Shown here: positions 8,783 through 16,735 of the stretch, in pieces | Position numbering within the stretch: the first letter of the stretch is position 1 | Layout: each line of letters begins with the position of its first letter | Source of the DNA: Deltaproteobacteria bacterium | Lineage (GTDB): Bacteria > Myxococcota_A > Polyangia > Nannocystales > Nannocystaceae | Assembly: GCA_016709225.1 (NCBI GenBank) | Contig: JADJEE010000002.1 | Location: 1,674,001 to 1,738,000 of the forward strand | Direction of reading: 5' to 3' | DNA length: 64,000 nt | Notes under the pieces: model-generated | Told to the model about the DNA's origin: nothing | What the model saw: the letters and a program-made list of their open reading frames with translations, nothing else | Databases searched by the model: none | Position numbers and translations under genes: made by a program

Positions 8783-11569
8783 TCAGGCCGCGCGCCGACG
8801 CCGACGCGGCCACGCAGCCGCAAGCGCGAGCAACCACCACGGGCGGGTGGCGGGCTCGGACTGCTGGCAGCCGCAGCCGGCCGCGTCGCCGTCACCGGTG
8901 GCACCGGCACCGTCGGAGCCGCTGCCATCGGCGCCGCCGGTCGCACCGTCGGTGCCGCCGGCATCGCCACCCTCGGCCGAGCCACCGCCGCTGGCATCGC
9001 CGCCGCTGCCATCACCGGCGCCGCCACAGTCGGTGTCGAGACCGTCGCCGTCACCGTCGCAATCGTTGTCGATGCCGTCGTCGCAGACCTCGGTCTGCGG
9101 CGTGACCTCGCCGACACACTCGCCCCAGCCGGCCGGGCCGCACTGCTGGGTCCCACCGACGCACATCGCGACGCCTTCGGTGCCGGCGGGACCGGAGTAG
9201 CAGGCCTGCTCGTCACCCGTCGTGCACGGCGGTGGCTCACCTTCGACTTCGACCTGCGTGGTCGCGATCGCGATGCGACCGTCGTTGTCCCGCACGAGCA
9301 AGGTCGCGGTGTAGCTGCCGCCAGCGAGGTACTCGTGCGTGGCCTTGCGCCCGAGCGCGGTGGTGCCATCGCCGAAGTACCACTCGTATCGCACCAGCTT
9401 GCCGTCGCCGTCGTCGCTGCCGGTCGCGTCGAATTCGACCGGGAACGGCGCCGCACCGGCGGTCGCCGAGCTACCCAGCACGGCGGTCGGAGCCTGGCCC
9501 CCGCCGTTGGTGGCGAGGAACTGCTGCTGCACGGTGACCTCGTTGCCATCCATGTCCGCGGCGGTCACCGACATCGTCACGAACGCGGCATCGGGCAGCG
9601 CGAGCGTCTCGTCGAACGCGGCCACGAGCACGCCGTTGTCGAGACGGTACGCGAGATCGCTGAGATCCGCCCCCGCCGCGCGACCACCATTGCCGGGGTC
9701 GCCCAGCGGCTGGTCGAAGCGCACGCGAACCGAGTCGGGATCGACCCCGCTGCCACCGTCGGCGAGCTGCACGACCACGCGAGGATGCGGATACCAGTCC
9801 TGCTCGGTCGGTGAGATGACCGCGATGCGCGGCGGCTCGGTATCGGCACCCATCACCGCGGGCACCACCGCGGTGACCTCGGGCGAGAGCGGCGCCTCGG
9901 TGTTCGCGGTGCCGGTGAAGCCCACGGCGTACTGGTAGATCTCGCCGGCCAAGACGCCGCGATCGATGAACTGCAGCTGTCCGCCGACGATGCTGGCGTC
10001 CGCATGGCCGAGCACGGCCGCGCCGCTCGAGGTGGTGATCGGCACCGAGAGCCCCTCGTCGCCGTGGTGCTCACCGATGACCGCGACCAGCTCGCGGTCG
10101 CGGGTGTCGAGGCCGGGCGAGGACGAGCGGTACACGCGGTAGTGACCGCTCGTGATTGCGTGCTGGGGCAGGTCCCAAATCAGCGTGACGGCATCGCTGA
10201 CTGCGTCGGCGACGGTGAGCCCCCGCGGGCTGTCGGCGGGCAGGCCGTCGTCGGCTGCGTGCAGATTGAAGAACTCGTGCACCCGGTCGCCACCAATGCC
10301 AACCCAAACGTCGATTGCGCCGTCGCGATCGAGATCGGCGAACTCGACGTCGGCGCCGAGCGCTGCGCCGCCCGAGAGGAACAGCTGCGAGTGCGCGCTC
10401 GAATACGTGAAGCTGCCGCTACCGTCGTTGAGGTACAGCTGCAGGTGGTGCATGCCGCCCATGTTGGCGGTCTCGAGCGCGATGAAGTCGAGATCACCGT
10501 CGTAGTCGATGTCGCCCAGCGTCGCGTTGCCGGCCGTCAGTGCCGCACCGCCCCAGTCGGCGCCATCGAAGCGCGCGTCCGACTCGTTGGTGAAGTTGCC
10601 GCTGCCGTCGTTCACGGCGACACCGTGCCGCACGAGCGCGTCACCGCCGGCGAACGACGCGCCACAGCGACCCAGCACGAGATCGAGATCGAGATCGCCA
10701 TCGATGTCGCCCAACGTCATCGCGCTGCCGAAGCCCGAGCACGTCGTCGGCAGCGGCACATCCTCGAGGGTGTAGTGACCGGTGCCGTCGTTGCGCGCCA
10801 GCTGCGTGCCACCGCTGGCCCCCTCGGCCCCCTGGTCGGTGCCGTGCTGGATCATGAGGTCGTAGTCGCCGTCGCCGTCGACGTCGGCCGACGCGACGCC
10901 CACGATGAAGTCGGTGTTGCCGAAGGGGAAGCCGCGCATCGCCGCCTCCTGGCTCATGGTCCCGCTGCCGTCGTTGACGAGCAGGCTGAACTGCACCGGG
11001 CCGCCGCACGACGCGTTGGAGCAGAACGCGTGGGCGATCGCGAGGTCGACGTCACCGTCGCCCTCGACGTCGGTGTTGACGATGTTGAGCGCGCTGCGCG
11101 AGATCTGCCACGTGGTCGAGAAGCGCCCGCCGCGGTTGCTCTGCAGCACCAGCGGCTCGCCGTTGCCACCCGAGATGCAGTCGGGATCGAGATCGTTGTC
11201 GAGGTCGGCCCACTGGAAGCCGTCTTCGCCCCAGCCGGACGCGCCCGGCATACCGCGCAGCAAGAACCCGGTGTACCCCGGTAGCGCCGTCATCAGGCCC
11301 TCGCCGGTGTTGAGTAACAGGCCGTAGCGAGCACCGAGCGCGCGATCAGGCCAGCCATCGAGATCGAAGTCGGCGATGTCGCCGTCGTAGTAGTTCTCGT
11401 TGGAGTTGATCATGTCCGGGTGGGTCCCGGTGAATGCGAAGCTGTCGGTCGCGAGGTCGTCGCTGCGATCCTCGAGGCCCGGCCACGGCGCCGCGGCGGC
11501 GACGGCAGGCGCAGCGCCCCACAGGGCACAGGTCGTGAGCAGGCGGCGACGAAGGGCGTGGCGGTTCAT
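8783..11569 (-). CDS. Secreted FG-GAP/VCBS, PKD and MopE-type protein with MYXO-CTERM-like tail
   Basis: A 928-residue exported protein. After a signal peptide (about 1-28) come FG-GAP/VCBS-type repeats with calcium-binding Asp-rich loops such as DIDGDLDLDLVLG, DVDGDGDYD and DIDYDGDLDF. These are typical of integrin-like propellers. A fibronectin-like stretch follows (about 440-560), then a PKD domain (ATGSDDGDGKLVRYEWYFGDG). Near the end is a MopE-type motif (CDDGIDNDCDGD), a Gly/Asp-rich linker, and the tail GCGCQQ, hydrophobic WWLLALAAAW, RRRRR. This suggests a cell-surface protein. Its ATG overlaps the upstream stop (ATGA, 11566-11569), so translation is coupled to the cytochrome-type protein and the two probably act together. 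Confidence 0.85.
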   Translation of the reverse strand: MNRHALRRRLLTTCALWGAAPAVAAAAPWPGLEDRSDDLATDSFAFTGTHPDMINSNENYYDGDIADFDLDGWPDRALGARYGLLLNTGEGLMTALPGYTGFLLRGMPGASGWGEDGFQWADLDNDLDPDCISGGNGEPLVLQSNRGGRFSTTWQISRSALNIVNTDVEGDGDVDLAIAHAFCSNASCGGPVQFSLLVNDGSGTMSQEAAMRGFPFGNTDFIVGVASADVDGDGDYDLMIQHGTDQGAEGASGGTQLARNDGTGHYTLEDVPLPTTCSGFGSAMTLGDIDGDLDLDLVLGRCGASFAGGDALVRHGVAVNDGSGNFTNESDARFDGADWGGAALTAGNATLGDIDYDGDLDFIALETANMGGMHHLQLYLNDGSGSFTYSSAHSQLFLSGGAALGADVEFADLDRDGAIDVWVGIGGDRVHEFFNLHAADDGLPADSPRGLTVADAVSDAVTLIWDLPQHAITSGHYRVYRSSSPGLDTRDRELVAVIGEHHGDEGLSVPITTSSGAAVLGHADASIVGGQLQFIDRGVLAGEIYQYAVGFTGTANTEAPLSPEVTAVVPAVMGADTEPPRIAVISPTEQDWYPHPRVVVQLADGGSGVDPDSVRVRFDQPLGDPGNGGRAAGADLSDLAYRLDNGVLVAAFDETLALPDAAFVTMSVTAADMDGNEVTVQQQFLATNGGGQAPTAVLGSSATAGAAPFPVEFDATGSDDGDGKLVRYEWYFGDGTTALGRKATHEYLAGGSYTATLLVRDNDGRIAIATTQVEVEGEPPPCTTGDEQACYSGPAGTEGVAMCVGGTQQCGPAGWGECVGEVTPQTEVCDDGIDNDCDGDGDGLDTDCGGAGDGSGGDASGGGSAEGGDAGGTDGATGGADGSGSDGAGATGDGDAAGCGCQQSEPATRPWWLLALAAAWPRRRRRAA

Positions 11570-14067
11570 GGCGTGGCTTCCTTGCGACGGCGACGCAGCG
11601 CCAGCGCGGTGATGGTCATGAGCGCGAACGCGGGCGAGGAGCCGGCGCGCGTGCGGCAGGCACAGCCGCCGTGGTCGGCCTCGGCGGTGGCGCCTGCGGT
11701 GGTGGTGGCGTCTTCGCCTTCGGTGGTGCCGGTGGTGTCCCCACCGCCGTCGGCGTCCTCGCCGGAGCTCGAACCTCTGCCGTCGTCGCCGCCGCTCGAG
11801 TCGTCGCCACCGTCGTCGGGTGGGAGCTCGTCGGCGCTGCCGTCGAGCGCGAGCAGGAACGCGATCAGGTCATCGAGCTCGGCGTCGCTCAGCTGCGAGG
11901 TGTGACCGTGCTGATCATCGGGGTTGTGCAGCGTCAGGACCTCGAGCAGATCGGCCGCGCGACCGTCGTGCAGGTACGGCGGCGTAGCCCACACCCCCAG
12001 CACGCTCGGGGTGTCGAGCCCCACCAGCGGCCCACCGAGTCGGCCGCCCGACGACGGCAGGAGCGTGCCGACGTCGTGGAGCACGAACGCGTCGGCCGCC
12101 AGCGTGCTGTCGGTGAAGCGCGGCGGCGCGTGACAGCTCGCGCACGCGATCACCTCGTCGTAGAAGAGCGCTTTGCCGCGCTGGGCCGCCGCATCGAGGC
12201 CGCCGAGCTCGGTGCGCCACGGCGAGCCCGGCGCTGCGTCGAGCGAGGTCACGTAGGCGGCCAGCGCGTCGAGCTCGGCGCTGCGCCCGGCGTTGGGCGG
12301 GCCCTCGAGCGGGGCGAACGGCGGCATGCCGTCGTGGGCCAGGCCGCTGCCGCCGAAGCCGTCGACGATGTCGTTCTCGAAATCCTGGATCTCGTCGAAG
12401 TTGGCGCTCCAGTGCACCGGACCGTGACCCATGCCGGCGTGACCACGCAGGTCGATGGTGTTGCGCAGTCCCTCGCCGGTCTGCGTGAAATCCCAGGTGC
12501 GCCCGTCGTGACCGCCACTCGGGTGGCATGACGCGCACGCGATGTAATTCTGCTCGGAGTGCTCGGGACCGCGCGAGCGGTTGAACATCTGCTTGCCGAG
12601 CAACAGCTGCGGCGAGAGTGGCTCGTCGGTCACCGCGATCGTCGCGACCACGGCGGCCGCCGTGGGCTCGGTGAGGTCGAGCTCCATCACGTCGCGCGTC
12701 AGCTCGTTGCGCACCCACGCGCGCGTGCCATCGTCGGTGATGGCGATCGCGTCGGGCACGTGACCGAGATCGATGCGGGTCTCGAACGACGCGACGCTGC
12801 CGTCGCTGGCGTCGACCAGCGCGGCCTTGGGCAGGTCGTAGACCGACAGCATGCCGGCGCCGCGATGCAGCAGGTAGGCATAGCGGCCGCGGGGCGAGAA
12901 CGCGATCGCGGCCACGCTGTCGGCGTCGTTGGTGTCGAGCCGGCGCGTGGTGAGTTCGAGCTCACCGCCGACGGCATCGATCGCGAACATGGCCCCGCGC
13001 ACCCGGTTGTGCGGCGTGAGGTCGTTGCCGTCGACGAACGCGCCGCGGCCGGTGTTGGACTTGAGGCCACCGACCCACAGCGCATCGCCGGCGGGGGTCA
13101 GCACCGCGGTCCCGAGCAGGTTCGGGAAGCCGCGCCCCGACGCGGTGGTGTCGGGGCCGAGATCCTCGGCGAGGGTGATCTCGCCGACGAGCTCCCCCGT
13201 CTGTAGATCGACGCGGCTCACGAGACCGTGGTCGCCGGTGGTCAGGAAGTGGGTGACCCACGCGGTCGTGCCGCCCGCATCGACTGCGATCGCGCGTGGC
13301 GACGCTGCGGTCGCGATCAACGACACCTCGCCATCGTCGACGATGGCGACCGCGGCGAGGCTGGGCAGGGTCACGAGCACACGACCGTCGGCGAGCGCGA
13401 CCAGCTCGCCGGGCGTCGACGGCAGCTCGGTACTCCGGGCGGCGGTACCGGCCACAGGGTCCACGTGCCACAACCCCCGATCGCCACCGCACGCGACCAC
13501 GAGCGCGCTGCCGTCGTCGGCGTACGCGAGCGACAGCGGCGCGTCGCCGACCTCGAGCTCGACGACACTGCGGCGATCGACCGATACGATCGACACCGAG
13601 TCGCTGTCGGTGTTGGCGACCGCGAGCTCGGTCTGGTCGGGGGACAGCACCAGCGCGGCCGAGTGACGCGGCGCGGTCGCAGTCGGCGGCAACACGACCA
13701 CCACGTCGATGAACGCCAGCGTGGTGGAGACGCCGTCACTGGCGGTCAGCACCGCCGTGTGCAGCCCCAGCGTGTCGTAGGCGTGGCTGGTCTGCGGCCC
13801 GCTGGCGACGGTGCCGTCGCCGAGGTCCCAGTCCAACGTGAGCGGCTGCGGGCCGTCGTCGGGATCGAAGGTCCCGGCGCTGTCGAACAGCACCACCTCG
13901 CCCAACAACGCCTCGTACGGGGTCGCGGCGGCCTTGGCCACCGGTGGGAAGTTGCCGGCCTGCGCGGTCGTGGCGGCGCCGAGCAACGCGGTCGCGGCGA
14001 GCCATGGCGCGAGCGCGCGCACGCCCGCGCCGGCCGTCACCGCGCGCAGGCCCGCGCCGATGCGCAT
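11566..14067 (-). CDS. PKD + beta-propeller + di-heme cytochrome c (MauG/CcpA-like) surface protein
   Basis: An exported protein of 833 residues from the ATG at 14067 (GTG at 14082 also possible). A signal peptide ends at TAQA. A PKD domain follows (about 40-110: FDSAGTFDPDDGPQPLTLDWDLGDG), then YVTN/NHL-like beta-propeller repeats (LAVANTDSDSVSIV and similar), then a C-terminal cytochrome part with two CxxCH motifs, CASCHPSGG and CASCHAPPR, spaced as in bacterial di-heme peroxidases and MauG-type enzymes. The tail is Asp/Gly/Ser-rich, then CACR, a hydrophobic helix and RRRRK, MYXO-CTERM-like. Roles could be peroxidase, oxidative modification of a partner, or electron transfer at the cell surface; the substrate is unknown. 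It is coupled by a 4-nt overlap to the FG-GAP protein. Confidence 0.82.
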   Translation of the reverse strand: MRIGAGLRAVTAGAGVRALAPWLAATALLGAATTAQAGNFPPVAKAAATPYEALLGEVVLFDSAGTFDPDDGPQPLTLDWDLGDGTVASGPQTSHAYDTLGLHTAVLTASDGVSTTLAFIDVVVVLPPTATAPRHSAALVLSPDQTELAVANTDSDSVSIVSVDRRSVVELEVGDAPLSLAYADDGSALVVACGGDRGLWHVDPVAGTAARSTELPSTPGELVALADGRVLVTLPSLAAVAIVDDGEVSLIATAASPRAIAVDAGGTTAWVTHFLTTGDHGLVSRVDLQTGELVGEITLAEDLGPDTTASGRGFPNLLGTAVLTPAGDALWVGGLKSNTGRGAFVDGNDLTPHNRVRGAMFAIDAVGGELELTTRRLDTNDADSVAAIAFSPRGRYAYLLHRGAGMLSVYDLPKAALVDASDGSVASFETRIDLGHVPDAIAITDDGTRAWVRNELTRDVMELDLTEPTAAAVVATIAVTDEPLSPQLLLGKQMFNRSRGPEHSEQNYIACASCHPSGGHDGRTWDFTQTGEGLRNTIDLRGHAGMGHGPVHWSANFDEIQDFENDIVDGFGGSGLAHDGMPPFAPLEGPPNAGRSAELDALAAYVTSLDAAPGSPWRTELGGLDAAAQRGKALFYDEVIACASCHAPPRFTDSTLAADAFVLHDVGTLLPSSGGRLGGPLVGLDTPSVLGVWATPPYLHDGRAADLLEVLTLHNPDDQHGHTSQLSDAELDDLIAFLLALDGSADELPPDDGGDDSSGGDDGRGSSSGEDADGGGDTTGTTEGEDATTTAGATAEADHGGCACRTRAGSSPAFALMTITALALRRRRKEATP

Positions 14068-14198
14068 GTCGAGCCGCTCCACGTGGGCGGTGGGTCACCC
14101 GGCGGCGCGGCCGATTACAGCGCGACGCAACTTTCTCCCACGCGCGCCAGCCGGCGCGCTGCCCGTGCGCGACGGCAACGCGCCGGAGTGCGCGGGCC

Positions 14199-14594
14199 TC
14201 ACGGCTTCTTCAGTAGATCGCGGATCTCCATCAGCAGCTCTTGGTCCTTGGTGGGACCGGCCGGCGGCGGCGCGGCGACTGGCTTCTTCAGGCGGTTCAT
14301 GGCGCGGACCATCATGAACACCGCGAACGCCATGATGGTGAAGTCGATGCACATCTGCACGAACTTGCCCCACCGCAGCATCACCGCCGGCTTGTCACCG
14401 ACCGCGGCCTTCAGCTGGACCGCGAGATCGCTGAAGTCCACGCCGCCGAGCAAGAGCCCCAGCGGCGGCATCACGACGTCCTCGACCGCCGATGCGACGA
14501 TCTTGCCGAAGGCACCGCCGATGATGACACCGACGGCCATGTCGACCACGTTGCCCTTTACGGCGAACTCTTTGAACTCTTGCATCAAGCCCAT
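14199..14594 (-). CDS. mscL: Large-conductance mechanosensitive channel MscL
   Basis: The product is 131 residues, the usual length. It opens with MGLMQEFKEFAVKGNVVDMA, the family N-terminal amphipathic helix, followed by TM1 with VGVIIGGAFGKIVASAVEDVVMPP. A periplasmic loop follows, then TM2 (about 75-99, CIDFTIMAFAVFMMV) and a cytoplasmic helix after a Pro/Ala linker (KDQELLMEIRDLL). The homopentamer acts as an emergency osmotic release valve in the inner membrane. It lies 107 bp downstream of the first amylase gene on the same strand and may be transcribed from its own promoter in that gap. Confidence 0.97.
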   Translation of the reverse strand: MGLMQEFKEFAVKGNVVDMAVGVIIGGAFGKIVASAVEDVVMPPLGLLLGGVDFSDLAVQLKAAVGDKPAVMLRWGKFVQMCIDFTIMAFAVFMMVRAMNRLKKPVAAPPPAGPTKDQELLMEIRDLLKKP

Positions 14595-14701
14595 GGCGAT
14601 TGCTCCGTTGTCGACGCGCGCGGACGAGACCGCGCCGAGCGACGGCGGACACTACCGGGAAATCCCGGACGCGACGCGGGGTATTGTTCCCCACGGCGGG
14701 G
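14595..14701. other. Gap between amylase and mscL with a short palindrome
   Basis: This 107-bp spacer holds the palindrome CCGGGA-AA-TCCCGG (14655-14668) and a GGGG/CCCC mini-hairpin just beside the amylase stop. Either could end amylase transcripts or bind a regulator of mscL. I cannot tell which. Confidence 0.3.
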
Positions 14702-16735
14702 TTAGGGCCGCGCAAGCACCCGGGTGCTACGGGCCGGGACATCCACCGACGGACCCATGACGGCCTCGTCCGTGAGCAAGTCCACCAAGTTTTCGCTCGG
14801 GACGCCGCCGATCGCATGGCTCGCGTCGCCCCGGTTCACCAGCACCCACAGCTCGTCCCCGCCGTGCGCGACCCGATAGGCGAACGTGTCGGCGTCGGCC
14901 GAGATCGTCTCGCGCGTGCCCCGACGCGTGGCCTCGTGCTCCGCACGGATCGTCAGCAGCCGCTGCACGCGGTCGTGCAGGAGCATCTGCCCGGCGCCAT
15001 AGCCCTGCCACTGCATCGGGCGGCGGTTGTCGGGGTCGCCACCGCCGGCCATGCCGTACTCGTCCCCGTAGTAGATGAGCGGCGCGCCCTTGGTGGTCAG
15101 GAGGATCGCGAAGGCGTTCGCGAGCCGCTCGAAGGCCGCGGTCCCAGCCGGCAGCCCGGGTTGGTTCGACCACGCGCGATCCTTGCCGTCCGCCCACTGG
15201 TTGTCCCAGACGGGGGTGTCCTGCGCGAGGTGGATCGCCCGCGGGATGTCGTGATTGCCGATGAACGTACTCATGATCGCCGCGCCGTAGTAGTCGTCGT
15301 TCGCGTCCATGAACGAGGCCAGATCGGACATCGATCCGCCGCGCATCAGCACGTTGTAGGCCAGCTGCATGCGCAGCGGGAAGTCGAACTGCCCGTCGAG
15401 CATGTCGGCGCCGACGTAGTGGGCAATGGTCGCCTGCTCGCCGGTGAAGGTCTCGCCGACCATGTAGAAGTGCTCGGCGGTCTCGGGCTCGACCTCGTCG
15501 GTCACACGCGCGCGCAGGTCGAGCAGCCACGCGTCCTCGATGTGCTTGACCGCATCGAGCCGGTAGCCGTCGACGCCGGTGTCGGCGATCCACTGTAGCG
15601 CGTTGTCGACCGAGAACTGGCGCGCAGCCGCGTTGGTGAAGTCGTAGTCGGGCAGGTACGACGTGAACCAGCAGCGGCGGGCCTGGTCACCGTCCCAGCT
15701 GCAGCCCGAGCCGCACACGCAGTCGCCGCCTGCGCCGTTGTCGTTGGGCCAGAACCAATCGGGGTGATCGGTGTAGACCGGCGAGCTGACGTGGACGTGG
15801 TTCATCGCATAGTCGAACAGCACCTTGAGCCCGTGGGTGTGGGCGGTGTCGACCAGCTGCTGCAGCTCGGCGAGGGTGCCGAAGTGCTCCTCGGTCTGGT
15901 CGACGTCGGCCGGCCAGTAGCCGTGGTAGGCGGAGTACTGGTGGCCATCGGAGCCGAGCCCGGTGGCGTTCGTGTTGTCGAGCGGGACGCTGAGCCACAG
16001 CGTGTTGACGCCGAGATCCTCGAAGTAGCCGGCCTCGATGCGCGCCGTGACCCCGGCCCAGTCGCCGCCTTGCCAGTCCGCCGCCATCGGCACGCCGACG
16101 CCGCCGTCATTGCTGGGGTCGCCGTTCTCGAAGCGATCGACGAACACGAAGTAGATGATCGAGTCGCGCCAGTCGAAGGTGCCGATGACGTCGGGCTCGC
16201 AGGTGTAGTCCTCGCAGGTCTGCGGCTGCAGCACCGAGTTCTCGCCGCCGTTGCCGTCGGGCACCGTGCTGGGGTTCTCGGGATCGGGCACCCAGTCGGT
16301 GTCGTCGACGCGGAACTTGTACTGGACCTCGGTCTCGAACGGCAGCGGCACGCTCGCGCGCCACGTGTCGCCGGCCTTGGACATGGCGACCCCGACCTCC
16401 CAGCCATCGCTCGCGAAATCGCCGTGCACCACCACGGTGCCGTAGCCGGCGTCGGCGAGCGCGAACTCGTGGGCGCAGCGCTTGTTGGCGTCGTCGCACT
16501 CGGTCGGCCCACCGGTTGTCTCGTCGCCCGAATCGGCGCCGCTGGCCGAGCCCACGCTCGAGCTGTAGCTGCCGGCCGAGCCGACCCCGTCGGTGGGATC
16601 GAAACCGTCGGTGTCCGGCGGCTCGAGCGTGGTCGCCGACTGCAGCTCGTCCTTGCCGCACGCGCCCGCGGCGAGCGAAGCGGTCGAGATCGCAGCGGGG
16701 ACGATGAAGCGGCGCAATCGATCAGAGACAGGCAT
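14702..16735 (-). CDS. GH13 alpha-amylase lipoprotein, first of a tandem pair
   Basis: A 677-residue lipoprotein. The start at 16735 gives a signal peptide with lipobox AGAC. An Asp/Ser/Gly-rich linker is followed by a carbohydrate-binding-type beta domain (about 90-160: FRVDDTDWVPDPENP) and a GH13 barrel. Family regions are clear: DYAMNHVH (region I), GVDGYRLDAVKH with nucleophile Asp about 394 (II), VGETFTG with acid Glu about 428 (III) and FIGNHDIPR with Asp about 496 (IV). It should hydrolyse alpha-1,4 glucans such as starch or maltodextrin at the outer membrane or periplasm. A Cys-rich insert (DCVCGSGCSW) sits in domain B and recurs in the neighbour, so the two are paralogues. The start overlaps the upstream amylase stop by 14 nt. 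Confidence 0.93.
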   Translation of the reverse strand: MPVSDRLRRFIVPAAISTASLAAGACGKDELQSATTLEPPDTDGFDPTDGVGSAGSYSSSVGSASGADSGDETTGGPTECDDANKRCAHEFALADAGYGTVVVHGDFASDGWEVGVAMSKAGDTWRASVPLPFETEVQYKFRVDDTDWVPDPENPSTVPDGNGGENSVLQPQTCEDYTCEPDVIGTFDWRDSIIYFVFVDRFENGDPSNDGGVGVPMAADWQGGDWAGVTARIEAGYFEDLGVNTLWLSVPLDNTNATGLGSDGHQYSAYHGYWPADVDQTEEHFGTLAELQQLVDTAHTHGLKVLFDYAMNHVHVSSPVYTDHPDWFWPNDNGAGGDCVCGSGCSWDGDQARRCWFTSYLPDYDFTNAAARQFSVDNALQWIADTGVDGYRLDAVKHIEDAWLLDLRARVTDEVEPETAEHFYMVGETFTGEQATIAHYVGADMLDGQFDFPLRMQLAYNVLMRGGSMSDLASFMDANDDYYGAAIMSTFIGNHDIPRAIHLAQDTPVWDNQWADGKDRAWSNQPGLPAGTAAFERLANAFAILLTTKGAPLIYYGDEYGMAGGGDPDNRRPMQWQGYGAGQMLLHDRVQRLLTIRAEHEATRRGTRETISADADTFAYRVAHGGDELWVLVNRGDASHAIGGVPSENLVDLLTDEAVMGPSVDVPARSTRVLARP

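Noticed and set aside
7339..9549. Continuation of the first kinase frame far upstream
   Set aside because: It runs antisense through the FIST gene and shows no domain. The kinase begins naturally at the ATG at 7338.
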